Positions 18,415-25,314 of a DNA stretch of 64,000 bases are shown in pieces; the first letter of the stretch is position 1, and each line of letters begins with the position of its first letter. The notes below the pieces were generated by a model. That model had not been told where the DNA came from, did not search any database, and saw only the letters and a list, made by a program, of their open reading frames with translations. The DNA is from Moraxella caviae. GTDB taxonomy: Bacteria > Pseudomonadota > Gammaproteobacteria > Pseudomonadales > Moraxellaceae. The translations under genes were made by a program, and so were the position numbers. The stretch lies in contig NZ_MUXU01000039.1 in NCBI RefSeq assembly GCF_002014985.1, forward strand, positions 62,001-126,000, read 5' to 3'.

Positions 18415-19719
18415 ATGAGCGGCTTTTTTGCCAAATGGCGTGCCTACGAAGGCGATATCAACCAAAAACCTGTCGCCACCAATGAATATTTGCCGCCCTT
18501 ACAAAGTGCGGTGCTGGGCTTGCAGCACGTCTTGGCGATGTTTGGGGCAACGGTGCTTGCGCCTTTATTGATGGGATTTGACGCCAATCTTGCCATCATG
18601 ATGTCAGGCGTTTGTACCATTTTATTTTTCATCATGACAGGCGGACGTGTGCCAAGCTATCTTGGCTCATCTTTTGCTTTTATTGGCGTGGTGGCAGCGG
18701 CAACGGCGCACGCCACAGGCTCAGGTGCCAATCCAAATCTTGGCGTGGCACTGGGCGGTATCATCGCTTGTGGTATTTTGTACGCTTTGATTGGGCTTGT
18801 GGTGATGGGCGCAGGCACACGCTGGATTGAAAAACTCATGCCGCCTGTGGTAACGGGCGCTGTGGTGATGATTATCGGTCTAAACCTTGCGCCTGTAACG
18901 GTGGCGAATGTCGCAGGCAAGCCGTTTGAGCTGGTGATGACGCTCGTTACTGTGCTGTGCATGGGGGCGATTGCGGTGTTTGCGCGTGGCTTTTTTCAGC
19001 GTCTGCTTTTACTTTTGGGCTTGGGTTTGGCGTATGCTTTGTATGCGCTTGCCGCCAATGTCTTTGGGTTTGGCGCACCGATTGATTTTAGTGTGATTGG
19101 CAAGGCAGCATGGTTTGGCTTGCCGACTTTTAGCACGCCTGTATTTGATGTCAATGCCATGCTCATCATCGCACCTGTGGCGTTTATTTTGGTGGCGGAA
19201 AACCTAGGACACATCAAGGCGGTGGGCGCAATGACGGGCGAAAACCTAACGCCACAGCTGGGCAAGGCGTTTTTTGCCGATGGCGTGGCAACAACGCTGT
19301 CTGCTGGCGTGGGCGGCACAGGCATGACCACTTATGGCGAAAATATCGGCGTGATGGCGGTAACTCGTGTGTACTCCACCATCGTTTTTGCCATCGCTGG
19401 CGTGTTTGCCATTTTGCTGGGTTTATCGCCAAAATTTGGTGCGATGATTCAGACCATTCCTTCGCCCGTTTTGACTGGTGCAAGCATCGTGGTCTTTGGT
19501 CTAATCACCATCGCTGGGGCGAAAATTTGGATTGATAATCGTGTGGATTTCTCCAACAACAAAAACCTGATGGTCGCCGCCATCACCATCATCTTAGGCA
19601 CGGGCAATTTTGGCTTGATGATTGGTGATTTTGACCTTGGCGGTATCGGCACGGCAACTTTCGCTGCCATCATTTTGCACTGGATTTTTAGCCTGCGTGA
19701 TGACGACACGGCAAAATAA
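18415..19719 (+). CDS. uraA: NCS2-family nucleobase permease, uracil type (UraA/RutG)
   Basis: This is a predicted inner-membrane proton symporter for uracil or a related pyrimidine base. The 434-residue protein has 12-14 hydrophobic segments. It carries the NCS2 hallmarks QHVLAMFGATVLAPLLMG near the N-terminus, AENLGHIKAVG with the substrate-binding Glu, and TTYGENIGVMAVTR for the NxGxxxxTR motif. PSYLGSSFAFIG also matches uracil permeases rather than xanthine ones. It stands alone, with no upp or pyr gene beside it. Substrate is assigned by family resemblance only; RutG-type specificity is possible. Confidence 0.85.
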   Translation: MSGFFAKWRAYEGDINQKPVATNEYLPPLQSAVLGLQHVLAMFGATVLAPLLMGFDANLAIMMSGVCTILFFIMTGGRVPSYLGSSFAFIGVVAAATAHATGSGANPNLGVALGGIIACGILYALIGLVVMGAGTRWIEKLMPPVVTGAVVMIIGLNLAPVTVANVAGKPFELVMTLVTVLCMGAIAVFARGFFQRLLLLLGLGLAYALYALAANVFGFGAPIDFSVIGKAAWFGLPTFSTPVFDVNAMLIIAPVAFILVAENLGHIKAVGAMTGENLTPQLGKAFFADGVATTLSAGVGGTGMTTYGENIGVMAVTRVYSTIVFAIAGVFAILLGLSPKFGAMIQTIPSPVLTGASIVVFGLITIAGAKIWIDNRVDFSNNKNLMVAAITIILGTGNFGLMIGDFDLGGIGTATFAAIILHWIFSLRDDDTAK

Positions 19720-19737
19720 TTCTTGAAAAAGTGTTAT

Positions 19738-19771
19738 AAGTTGGGTTGGCGAAGTACAGCCCAACTTTTTT
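19738..19771 (+). terminator. GTTGGG-type hairpin acting as terminator of the permease gene
   Basis: The arms AAGTTGGG (19738-19745) and CCCAACTT (19760-19767) are followed by TTTT, 20 bases past the stop codon. The stem is made of the dispersed repeat family described next. Confidence 0.75.
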
Positions 19772-19880
19772 AATGTAATTTTTTGAATTTGTTGGGTTTT
19801 CGCTTTGCTCAACCCAGCCTACCTATCGTTCTTTATTTGAATGCACAGCTGTAAGTTGGGTTAGCGTAACCCAACGTTTT
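19738..19880. repeat. Cluster of three GTTGGGTT/AACCCAAC hairpin repeats
   Basis: Copies lie at 19738-19767, 19791-19815 and 19853-19875. Each is a GTTGGGTT arm, a short GC-poor loop and an AACCCAAC-like arm. Related copies occur at 20361-20407, 39279-39304 and 39452-39478, always between genes. This is a dispersed REP-like family; no transposase is near. Confidence 0.8.
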
Positions 19881-20092
19881 TAAAATCGCCAACTAATTAT
19901 TGGGTTTTTGCAAATTCAACTTAGCCCACACATCACCCCAAACCCACCTATCATAAAACACAACTCTTTGACAAAAAGTCTTTGCCAAATGCGATTTTTC
20001 TTGTTATGATAAACATACATTTTAAATACATCTTTAGAACACCCAAGCGATGTGATTTAAAATGTCTATCTTTTTCACACAAGGAGTATCGT

Positions 20093-20215
20093 ATGAGCGC
20101 CGAAACTTACACCCCAAATGCTGACGAACAAACCGCCAACCAAACCGAACAAAAACCACAAGAACAAGGTGAAGCCAGCCCTTGCTGTGGCGGCTGCGGT
20201 GGCGCAGGACACTGA
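20093..20215 (+). CDS. Tiny protein with Cys-Gly-rich tail (40 aa)
   Basis: This 40-residue protein has a hydrophilic, Gln/Thr/Glu-rich first part and a tail ending SPCCGGCGGAGH. The ATG at 20093 has an excellent ribosome site (AAGGAG, seven bases upstream), and an intrinsic terminator follows, so it is very likely expressed. The three Cys and final His could bind a metal or redox partner. Similar Cys-Gly tails are known on small bacterial proteins, but I cannot assign a family or function. It stands between the uracil permease and queE with no clear operon partner. Confidence 0.7.
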   Translation: MSAETYTPNADEQTANQTEQKPQEQGEASPCCGGCGGAGH

Positions 20216-20281
20216 TTATTTATCCGCTTTGGTTTGACGCACGTTTACCAAACGGACAACCATCACAAAACACATCGGGCG

Positions 20282-20317
20282 ACCGCTTTTTGTCGTTTGG
20301 CAAAGAGCGGTTTTTTA
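20282..20317 (+). terminator. Terminator of the Cys-tail gene
   Basis: The arms ACCGCT (20282-20287) and AGCGGT (20306-20311) are followed by TTTTTT. Confidence 0.8.
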
Positions 20318-20360
20318 CGTTAAGCTATTTTTTACGTCAAGCTATTAAAGCTATTAAATT

Positions 20361-20407
20361 GTTGGGTTTTTGGGCTTGTAGGTTAGCTTGGCAAAGCATA
20401 GCCCAAC
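20361..20407. repeat. GTTGGG/GCCCAAC dispersed repeat copy
   Basis: GTTGGG at 20361-20366 and GCCCAAC at 20401-20407 bracket sequence containing TAGGTTAGCTTGGCAAAGC, the same family as at 19.8 and 39.3 kb. Confidence 0.6.
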
Positions 20408-20470
20408 ATTTGTAGAACCAACCGCCAAATTTCACCGTACCGCCATCATTGCGCAGATACTTTTGCAGAC

Positions 20471-20511
20471 AGCAAGGTTTTGCGCTACAATAAGCAGCTT
20501 GCTTTTTAAAA
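20471..20511 (+). promoter_or_regulatory. Hairpin with A/T tail in the queE leader (possible attenuator)
   Basis: AGCAAG (20471-20476) pairs with CTTGCT (20498-20503), then TTTTT and AAAAAAA follow. The loop starts GTTTTGCGCTACA, which recalls the preQ1-I riboswitch loop (GGTTC..GCTACA), and the A-run could pair with the loop TTTT. The loop is too long for the standard model, so this may simply be a terminator. queE starts about 70 bases downstream. Confidence 0.35.
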
Positions 20512-20579
20512 AAATTTACCAACCCAAACCACACTTTACGCCACCATTTTATCAATCCATCGTTCATCAAGCCATCGCC

Positions 20580-21293
20580 ATGACCGCCCTACGCAACACC
20601 CAAATCCCCACCACCGACCCTGCCGCAGGTTTGCGCCTGACGGAGATTTTTTATTCGCTGCAAGGCGAAGCGCTGACGATGGGCTTGCCGACCATTTTCG
20701 TGCGCCTGACGGGCTGCCCTTTGCGCTGCACTTATTGCGACACCACTTATTCTTTCACAGGTGGCGAGCGTTTTGGTTTGGACGAAATCATGGTAAAAAT
20801 CGCAAGTTTTCCGTGCAAACGTGTGTGCATTACAGGCGGTGAACCGCTGGCACAGCCGAACGCCATCGCACTCATGCAAATGCTGGTGGCAGCAGGGTTT
20901 GAGGTGTCGCTTGAGACTGCAGGCGCATTGTCTGTCAAAGATGTGCCGCCGCAAGTTTCTAAAGTCATGGATTTAAAATCGCCTTCGTCTGGCGAATGTG
21001 AGCGCAATTTGTGGGAAAATTTGGCGCATTTGACCACGCACGACCAAATTAAAATCGTCATCGCCGACCGCGCCGATTACGACTGGGCAAAACAAATGCT
21101 ACAAACGCACGAGTTGCACAAAAAATGCGGTACGGTGTGGTTTTCACCCATGTTTAACATTGACGAAGCGTACAAAAGCGATGTGCCAATGCTTGCCACA
21201 AACCTTGCTGAGTGGATTTTGGCGGACGCTTTGCCTGTGCGTTTTCAGTTGCAGCTGCACAAAATCATCTGGGCAGACGCCAAGGGCAAATGA
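20580..21293 (+). CDS. queE: 7-carboxy-7-deazaguanine synthase (QueE)
   Basis: QueE is a radical SAM enzyme that contracts the ring of 6-carboxytetrahydropterin to 7-carboxy-7-deazaguanine, a step toward queuosine in tRNA. The 237-residue protein has EIFYSLQGE near the N-terminus and the cluster motif Cys46-x3-Cys50-x2-Cys53 (GCPLRCTYCDT). TGGEPLAQ for SAM binding and MDLKSPSSGE also fit the family. The start at 20580 gives the normal length; the frame stays open upstream to 20388 but that part is not QueE-like. No strong ribosome site is seen. No other queuosine gene is in the window. Confidence 0.93.
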   Translation: MTALRNTQIPTTDPAAGLRLTEIFYSLQGEALTMGLPTIFVRLTGCPLRCTYCDTTYSFTGGERFGLDEIMVKIASFPCKRVCITGGEPLAQPNAIALMQMLVAAGFEVSLETAGALSVKDVPPQVSKVMDLKSPSSGECERNLWENLAHLTTHDQIKIVIADRADYDWAKQMLQTHELHKKCGTVWFSPMFNIDEAYKSDVPMLATNLAEWILADALPVRFQLQLHKIIWADAKGK

Positions 21294-21349
21294 GTGCGCG
21301 CTTGCGGTTTATTGCCTTGCTAAAATTACAAAATAGGCGAAATTTAACT

Positions 21350-21377
21350 TTGCAAACTGGCAAATTTTTGCTAAAAT
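21350..21377 (+). promoter_or_regulatory. Promoter of rpoZ
   Basis: -35 TTGCAA (21350-21355), 16-base spacer and -10 TAAAAT (21372-21377) preceded by TGC. It lies about 40 bases upstream of the rpoZ start. Confidence 0.6.
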
Positions 21378-21418
21378 GGCGGATTATTCCCCTGTTTTTA
21401 TATTGATAAGAGAACATC

Positions 21419-21682
21419 ATGGCACGAGTTACGATTGAAGATTGCTTGCAAAATGTGGATAATCGTTTTGAGCTGATTTTGGTTGCCAGCCGCCGTGCTC
21501 GCCAATTAGCAAAGGGCAGCGTTGAGCCAACCGTTACCGTAGAAAACGACAAACCAACCGTATTGGCGCTGCGTGAAATCGCCGCTGGCAACGTTACCAA
21601 AGACATCTTGGACGAGCCAGAAGAAGTGTTTGTAAAGTCTGTGCCACAGTTTGATTTGTCGCTAAGCCCAGCGGATTTCTAA
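21419..21682 (+). CDS. rpoZ: RNA polymerase omega subunit
   Basis: Omega helps fold and assemble the beta-prime subunit of RNA polymerase and contributes to the ppGpp binding site in many proteobacteria. The 87-residue protein shows the family core [33 protein letters not shown] and LALREIAAG. Its usual partner spoT follows 424 bases later; gmk, which often precedes rpoZ, is not here. A strong terminator separates rpoZ from spoT, so they are transcribed separately. Confidence 0.97.
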   Translation: MARVTIEDCLQNVDNRFELILVASRRARQLAKGSVEPTVTVENDKPTVLALREIAAGNVTKDILDEPEEVFVKSVPQFDLSLSPADF

Positions 21683-21723
21683 GACTTTTGATTTCTAAGT
21701 CTAGCAAAGCACATCTAAATAAA

Positions 21724-21752
21724 AGCCACACCTTTGCGTGTGGTTTTTTTTT
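21724..21752 (+). terminator. Terminator of rpoZ
   Basis: The arms CCACAC (21726-21731) and GTGTGG (21738-21743) are followed by nine T. Confidence 0.92.
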
Positions 21753-21870
21753 ACGTTTGACTAGCGAAGCAAACTTTTACAAGCTGAACAAAATTCATAC
21801 TACCTTGAGCATTTATCAAAAAAACCCATTTTATCATCATAAAAATCCATAAATACACCACAAAATCCCA

Positions 21871-21901
21871 TTGACAAACAGGCAAATAATTGATTTATTA
21901 T
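21871..21901 (+). promoter_or_regulatory. Candidate spoT promoter
   Basis: A perfect -35 TTGACA (21871-21876) is followed, 19 bases on, by TATTAT (21896-21901). The long spacer weakens the call. It lies about 205 bases before the spoT start. Confidence 0.4.
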
Positions 21902-22106
21902 AAGGTTCTCACTGCTGTTTTTGTCAAAGGATTGTCGGCGGTTTTTTGATTTGGGTTTAAATTTTAAGCGTTCAATTTAGCATAAAACTTGGCATAAATT
22001 TTCGTACAAATTTTTTAAGCCCATCAAACCACCCAAAACAGCGTAAATCCACCCAAAAGCGCCTTTCGCACGCTTTTACAAACAGTTAAAACAAAAAAGG
22101 TCGTCC

Positions 22107-24302
22107 ATGCTAACCAACTTTCGCCAGCAAGAAGTGCCAGAACGTCTTAGCCACCCTTTGGTTGATGAAGCCAAAGACAGTCTTATGCGCGCGGTTGGTT
22201 ATCTGCCGTCTGATGAGCGCAAAGACGTGCTGCGCGCCTGCTATTTTGGCGATTTGGCGCACATCAAAGACAAGCGCAAATCTGGCGAACCGTACATCAC
22301 GCACCCGATTGCCGTTGCGGAGATTATCGCAGGTTTTAAGCTGGACAGAGATACCGTCATCGCTGCCATTTTGCACGACACGGTGGAAGACACTGAAGTT
22401 ACCGAAGCGCTTTTGACCGATATTTTTGGCGAAACGGTGGCGCGCCTAGTAGATGGCGTTACCAAGCTAAAATCCGCCAGCATGAGCAAGCAGCAAAGCC
22501 AAGCGGCAACCTTTCATAAAATTCTCACCGCCACCATCAGCGACCCACGCGTGCTGATTATCAAGCTGTCTGACCGCTTGCATAATATGTCCACGCTCGA
22601 TGCCGTCAGCGAAGAAAAACAAAAACGCACCGCCCGTGAGACGCTAGATTTTTACATTCCTTTCGCGCGCATCATGGGGCTAAACGACATTGCCGACTAC
22701 ATCGAGCTTCTATGCTATCGCAACCTAAATCCTGCGATGTACACCAAATTCACCGACAAACTGCTCCAGCACGGACTTGGGCGCAATTTCCAAAAAGTAG
22801 AAATCAGCACTTATTTACAAAATCTTTTGCACCATCTGGGGCTAAATGGCAACGTGCAAGTGCTGGACAACCGCGCATCCATGTACCGCCAATTTTTCAA
22901 AAACCGCGGCGAAATGAGCAAGCTGATCCGCCAGTACGACTTTGAAGTCATCTTGGACGATGTAGAATCTTGCGATAAACTCGCCTTTTATCTGGTGCAA
23001 CGCTACGAAATCAGCGACAACCAAATCCAAGACAATATCCGAAAACCCCAAGCAGGCGGCAATCAGTCTTTGACGCTGATTTATGAGCAAGACTACAATC
23101 ACATTAAAGTTACACTACTCACCAAGCGTATGCAAGCCGCCGCACGACTTGGCGTGATCAGCCGTGATAAAGGCGACATCAGCCAATCTGTCGTCCAAGC
23201 CAGTCTGCGCAATATGCAAGACCTTGCCAATGCCGAATCTTTAGAAGGTGGCGATGCTGACACCGTTGCCATCATCAACGAACTCATCAGCTATCTGCAC
23301 GAGCGTAAAATCGTCTGCTACAGCCCACAAGGCCGTGCTTATGAATTGCCGCGCGGCTCTACGGCACTGGATTTTGCGTATGCGGTCGGCCCTGCGATTG
23401 GTAATATTGCCGTGGGCGCAGACATCAATGGCGAGCATGGACGCTTGGGCAATGTGCTTGCCGATGGCGACAGCGTCAGCATTGAAACCGACAAAAACGC
23501 CATGCCAAAAGCCGAATGGCTAGGCTTTGTGGCGACCAACAAAGCACGCAGCGAAATTTTACGCGTACTAAAACGCCTGCCAGACAGCGACAAAATCGGC
23601 TACGGCAAAGAAGCGCTGGGGCGCGCGCTGAAAAATTACGGCAAATCCATTGATGATTTGAGCAAAAACGACTGGGCGGATATTTTAAGCTGGCGTGGCG
23701 TTTTGAGCGAAGATGAGATTTTTGTGCAAATTGCCAGCGGTACACTGCTACCGCAGCTTGTGGTTTCACGCCTGTTTAGCGAAGAAGTGGACAGCGCTGA
23801 CGACAACGAAATCACCCAATCCAAACACCTGCTCGCTGGCGTCAAAGGCGTGGAAGTTACCTTCGCCAAATGCTGCAATCCCATTTATGGCGATCACATC
23901 GTGGGGCATTTGTCGTCCGCCAAAGGGCTTGTGATTCATCGCCACAAATGCTACTCGCTGGCAGCCATTCGCGCGGACAACCCATACCAAATCATTCAGA
24001 TGAACTGGAAGCCTGACGTGAAAATTGACCACAAGGCGCACCAGCTGCACTTCACCGCCACACTGCGCATCTTTGCCTTGCTGAACGAAGAGCAAATCAG
24101 CCAAGTGATTTATGAGCTGCGCGCGCTGAACATCGGCATTGAGCAGACTTCCGTCAAGGCGGACGAAAAAGGCAAAGACGGCAAAATCGGCACCACCACC
24201 TTGCACGTCATCGTGCGTTCTCGTGCGCATTTGCACGAAGGCGTGGAAAAATTGCGCCAAATTCTTGGCTATCCGAACATCATGCGCCTGTATCAAGTTT
24301 GA
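22107..24302 (+). CDS. spoT: SpoT (p)ppGpp hydrolase with eroded synthetase domain
   Basis: SpoT removes the pyrophosphate of the alarmone (p)ppGpp. The 731-residue protein has an intact N-terminal HD hydrolase: YITHP (63-67), HDTVEDT (90-96) and KLSDRLHNM (153-161). A TGS domain (PRGSTALDFAYAVG) and a C-terminal ACT-like domain also follow the normal plan. The middle segment, at about 205-340, keeps the length of a synthetase domain but not its motifs. The usual DYIAxPKxNGYQSLHT appears as DNIRKPQAGGNQSLTL, and the EVQIRTxxMHxxAE block as KVTLLTKRMQAAA. I infer a hydrolase-only enzyme, as reported for Acinetobacter SpoT. It precedes ridA and priA. Confidence 0.93.
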   Translation: MLTNFRQQEVPERLSHPLVDEAKDSLMRAVGYLPSDERKDVLRACYFGDLAHIKDKRKSGEPYITHPIAVAEIIAGFKLDRDTVIAAILHDTVEDTEVTEALLTDIFGETVARLVDGVTKLKSASMSKQQSQAATFHKILTATISDPRVLIIKLSDRLHNMSTLDAVSEEKQKRTARETLDFYIPFARIMGLNDIADYIELLCYRNLNPAMYTKFTDKLLQHGLGRNFQKVEISTYLQNLLHHLGLNGNVQVLDNRASMYRQFFKNRGEMSKLIRQYDFEVILDDVESCDKLAFYLVQRYEISDNQIQDNIRKPQAGGNQSLTLIYEQDYNHIKVTLLTKRMQAAARLGVISRDKGDISQSVVQASLRNMQDLANAESLEGGDADTVAIINELISYLHERKIVCYSPQGRAYELPRGSTALDFAYAVGPAIGNIAVGADINGEHGRLGNVLADGDSVSIETDKNAMPKAEWLGFVATNKARSEILRVLKRLPDSDKIGYGKEALGRALKNYGKSIDDLSKNDWADILSWRGVLSEDEIFVQIASGTLLPQLVVSRLFSEEVDSADDNEITQSKHLLAGVKGVEVTFAKCCNPIYGDHIVGHLSSAKGLVIHRHKCYSLAAIRADNPYQIIQMNWKPDVKIDHKAHQLHFTATLRIFALLNEEQISQVIYELRALNIGIEQTSVKADEKGKDGKIGTTTLHVIVRSRAHLHEGVEKLRQILGYPNIMRLYQV

Positions 24303-24377
24303 TTTTTTAGGTTTGATTTTTAAGTTTAGTTTTTGAATTTGGCCGCCAAATTGACGCATGATTTGCCAAAATTAACC

Positions 24378-24433
24378 AAACAAACACACCCAACGCAAAA
24401 AGCGCTTGAATTTTTGGGTGTGTTTGTTTTAAG
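24378..24433 (+). terminator. Terminator of spoT
   Basis: A perfect 16-bp stem is formed by AAACAAACACACCCAA (24378-24393) and TTGGGTGTGTTTGTTT (24414-24429), followed by T and A/T. Confidence 0.9.
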
Positions 24434-24503
24434 ATAATAAAAAATCCCAACAATTTGGCACACCACGCCAAACTTGCACAAAACACAACTCAAGGAACCT
24501 GCC

Positions 24504-24680
24504 ATGTGCTGCAAAATTGATCTGAATTCACAAGCGGAAGCCGCGCACTTTTTGGGCAAAACCGAACCAAAAATCCTGCCACAAACTGCCGACAATGTCT
24601 CAGGCGGCATCGCTTATGCCAACAAGCCTGCCGAAAGTTTGTTTGACCGCTTGGTGGCGTATTTTCAGGCGAAAAAATAA
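24504..24680 (+). CDS. Small protein starting Met-Cys-Cys (58 aa), unknown
   Basis: This 58-residue soluble protein begins MCCKIDLNSQAEAAHFLGK and ends in an amphipathic helix (SLFDRLVAYFQAKK). The ATG at 24504 has AAGGA about seven bases upstream, and the frame is clean between the spoT terminator and ridA. No family is recognised. The adjacent Cys pair at residues 2-3 could bind metal or be modified, but this is a guess. It may be co-transcribed with ridA, 94 bases downstream. Confidence 0.6.
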   Translation: MCCKIDLNSQAEAAHFLGKTEPKILPQTADNVSGGIAYANKPAESLFDRLVAYFQAKK

Positions 24681-24774
24681 GCAACTTTGGCAAATTTCAC
24701 CATTGCCGCTTTTATTCGTTTTATCATTCGCCAAATTTTAATAAATTTATTAAATCATAACTCAAGGATTCATC

Positions 24775-25155
24775 ATGGCAAAACAAATCATTCACACCGA
24801 TGACGCACCAGCCGCCGTTGGCACTTATTCACAAGCCGTCAAAGTGGGCAACACCGTTTATATCTCAGGTCAGCTGGGGCTTGACCCAAAAACGATGGAG
24901 CTGCGTGAAGGCTTTAAAGCACAAGCCGAACAAGCGATGGACAACCTTGAAGCCATCGCCAAAGCAGCTGGCGGCTCGCTGGCAGACGTGGTGAAATTTA
25001 ACGTTTCTTTGGACAATTTGGCGGATTTTGCCGAGCTAAACAGCGTGTTTGAAGCTCGCCTAAGCGCACCTTATCCTGCGCGCGCCGCTTTGGAAGTTGC
25101 CGCCTTGCCAAAAGGTGCAGCGGTAGAGATTGAAGCGATTTTATACGTTGAATAA
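24775..25155 (+). CDS. ridA: RidA enamine/imine deaminase
   Basis: RidA hydrolyses reactive 2-aminoacrylate and related enamines made by PLP enzymes, protecting the cell from damage. The 126-residue protein shows the YjgF/RidA features: GTYSQAVKVGNTVYISGQ near the start, and YPARAALEVAALPKGAAVEIEAI at the end, where the Arg contacts the substrate carboxylate and the Glu aids catalysis. The ribosome site AAGGA precedes the ATG. Position after spoT is common in gammaproteobacteria. Confidence 0.95.
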   Translation: MAKQIIHTDDAPAAVGTYSQAVKVGNTVYISGQLGLDPKTMELREGFKAQAEQAMDNLEAIAKAAGGSLADVVKFNVSLDNLADFAELNSVFEARLSAPYPARAALEVAALPKGAAVEIEAILYVE

Positions 25156-25314
25156 TCCACGCAGCGTGGCACTTAGGGGCAATTTCGCCCCTTTGTTTGT
25201 TTACGCCTGCGCTTGATAAACGCTTAAAAACTTGGCTTGGCAATACACCAAACCAGTACCTAAGTTCAAATCAAACCAAAAACCAAAACCAACCTGCACC
25301 CAGCTCACCGCCCC

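Larger units (their letters stand above)
19720..20092. other. Repeat-bearing spacer after the uracil permease gene
   Basis: This 373-base gap holds three copies of a GTTGGGTT/AACCCAAC hairpin repeat (listed separately), at least two of which have T tails. The promoter region of the next small gene follows. Nothing else is visible. Confidence 0.65.
20216..20579. other. Spacer between the Cys-tail gene and queE
   Basis: This 364-base gap contains an intrinsic terminator (20282-20316), a GTTGGG-type repeat (20361-20407) and a second hairpin with an A/T tail (20471-20511) ahead of queE. No further gene is supported. Confidence 0.6.
21683..22106. other. Spacer between rpoZ and spoT
   Basis: This 424-base spacer holds the rpoZ terminator at its left end and a candidate spoT promoter near 21871-21901. 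The remainder is AT-rich with no gene. Confidence 0.6.

Noticed and set aside
18504..18512. AAGTGCGGT core in the uracil permease gene
   Set aside because: The flanking bases (GCTGGG) do not match the extended Pasteurellaceae consensus and the gene fits its surroundings.
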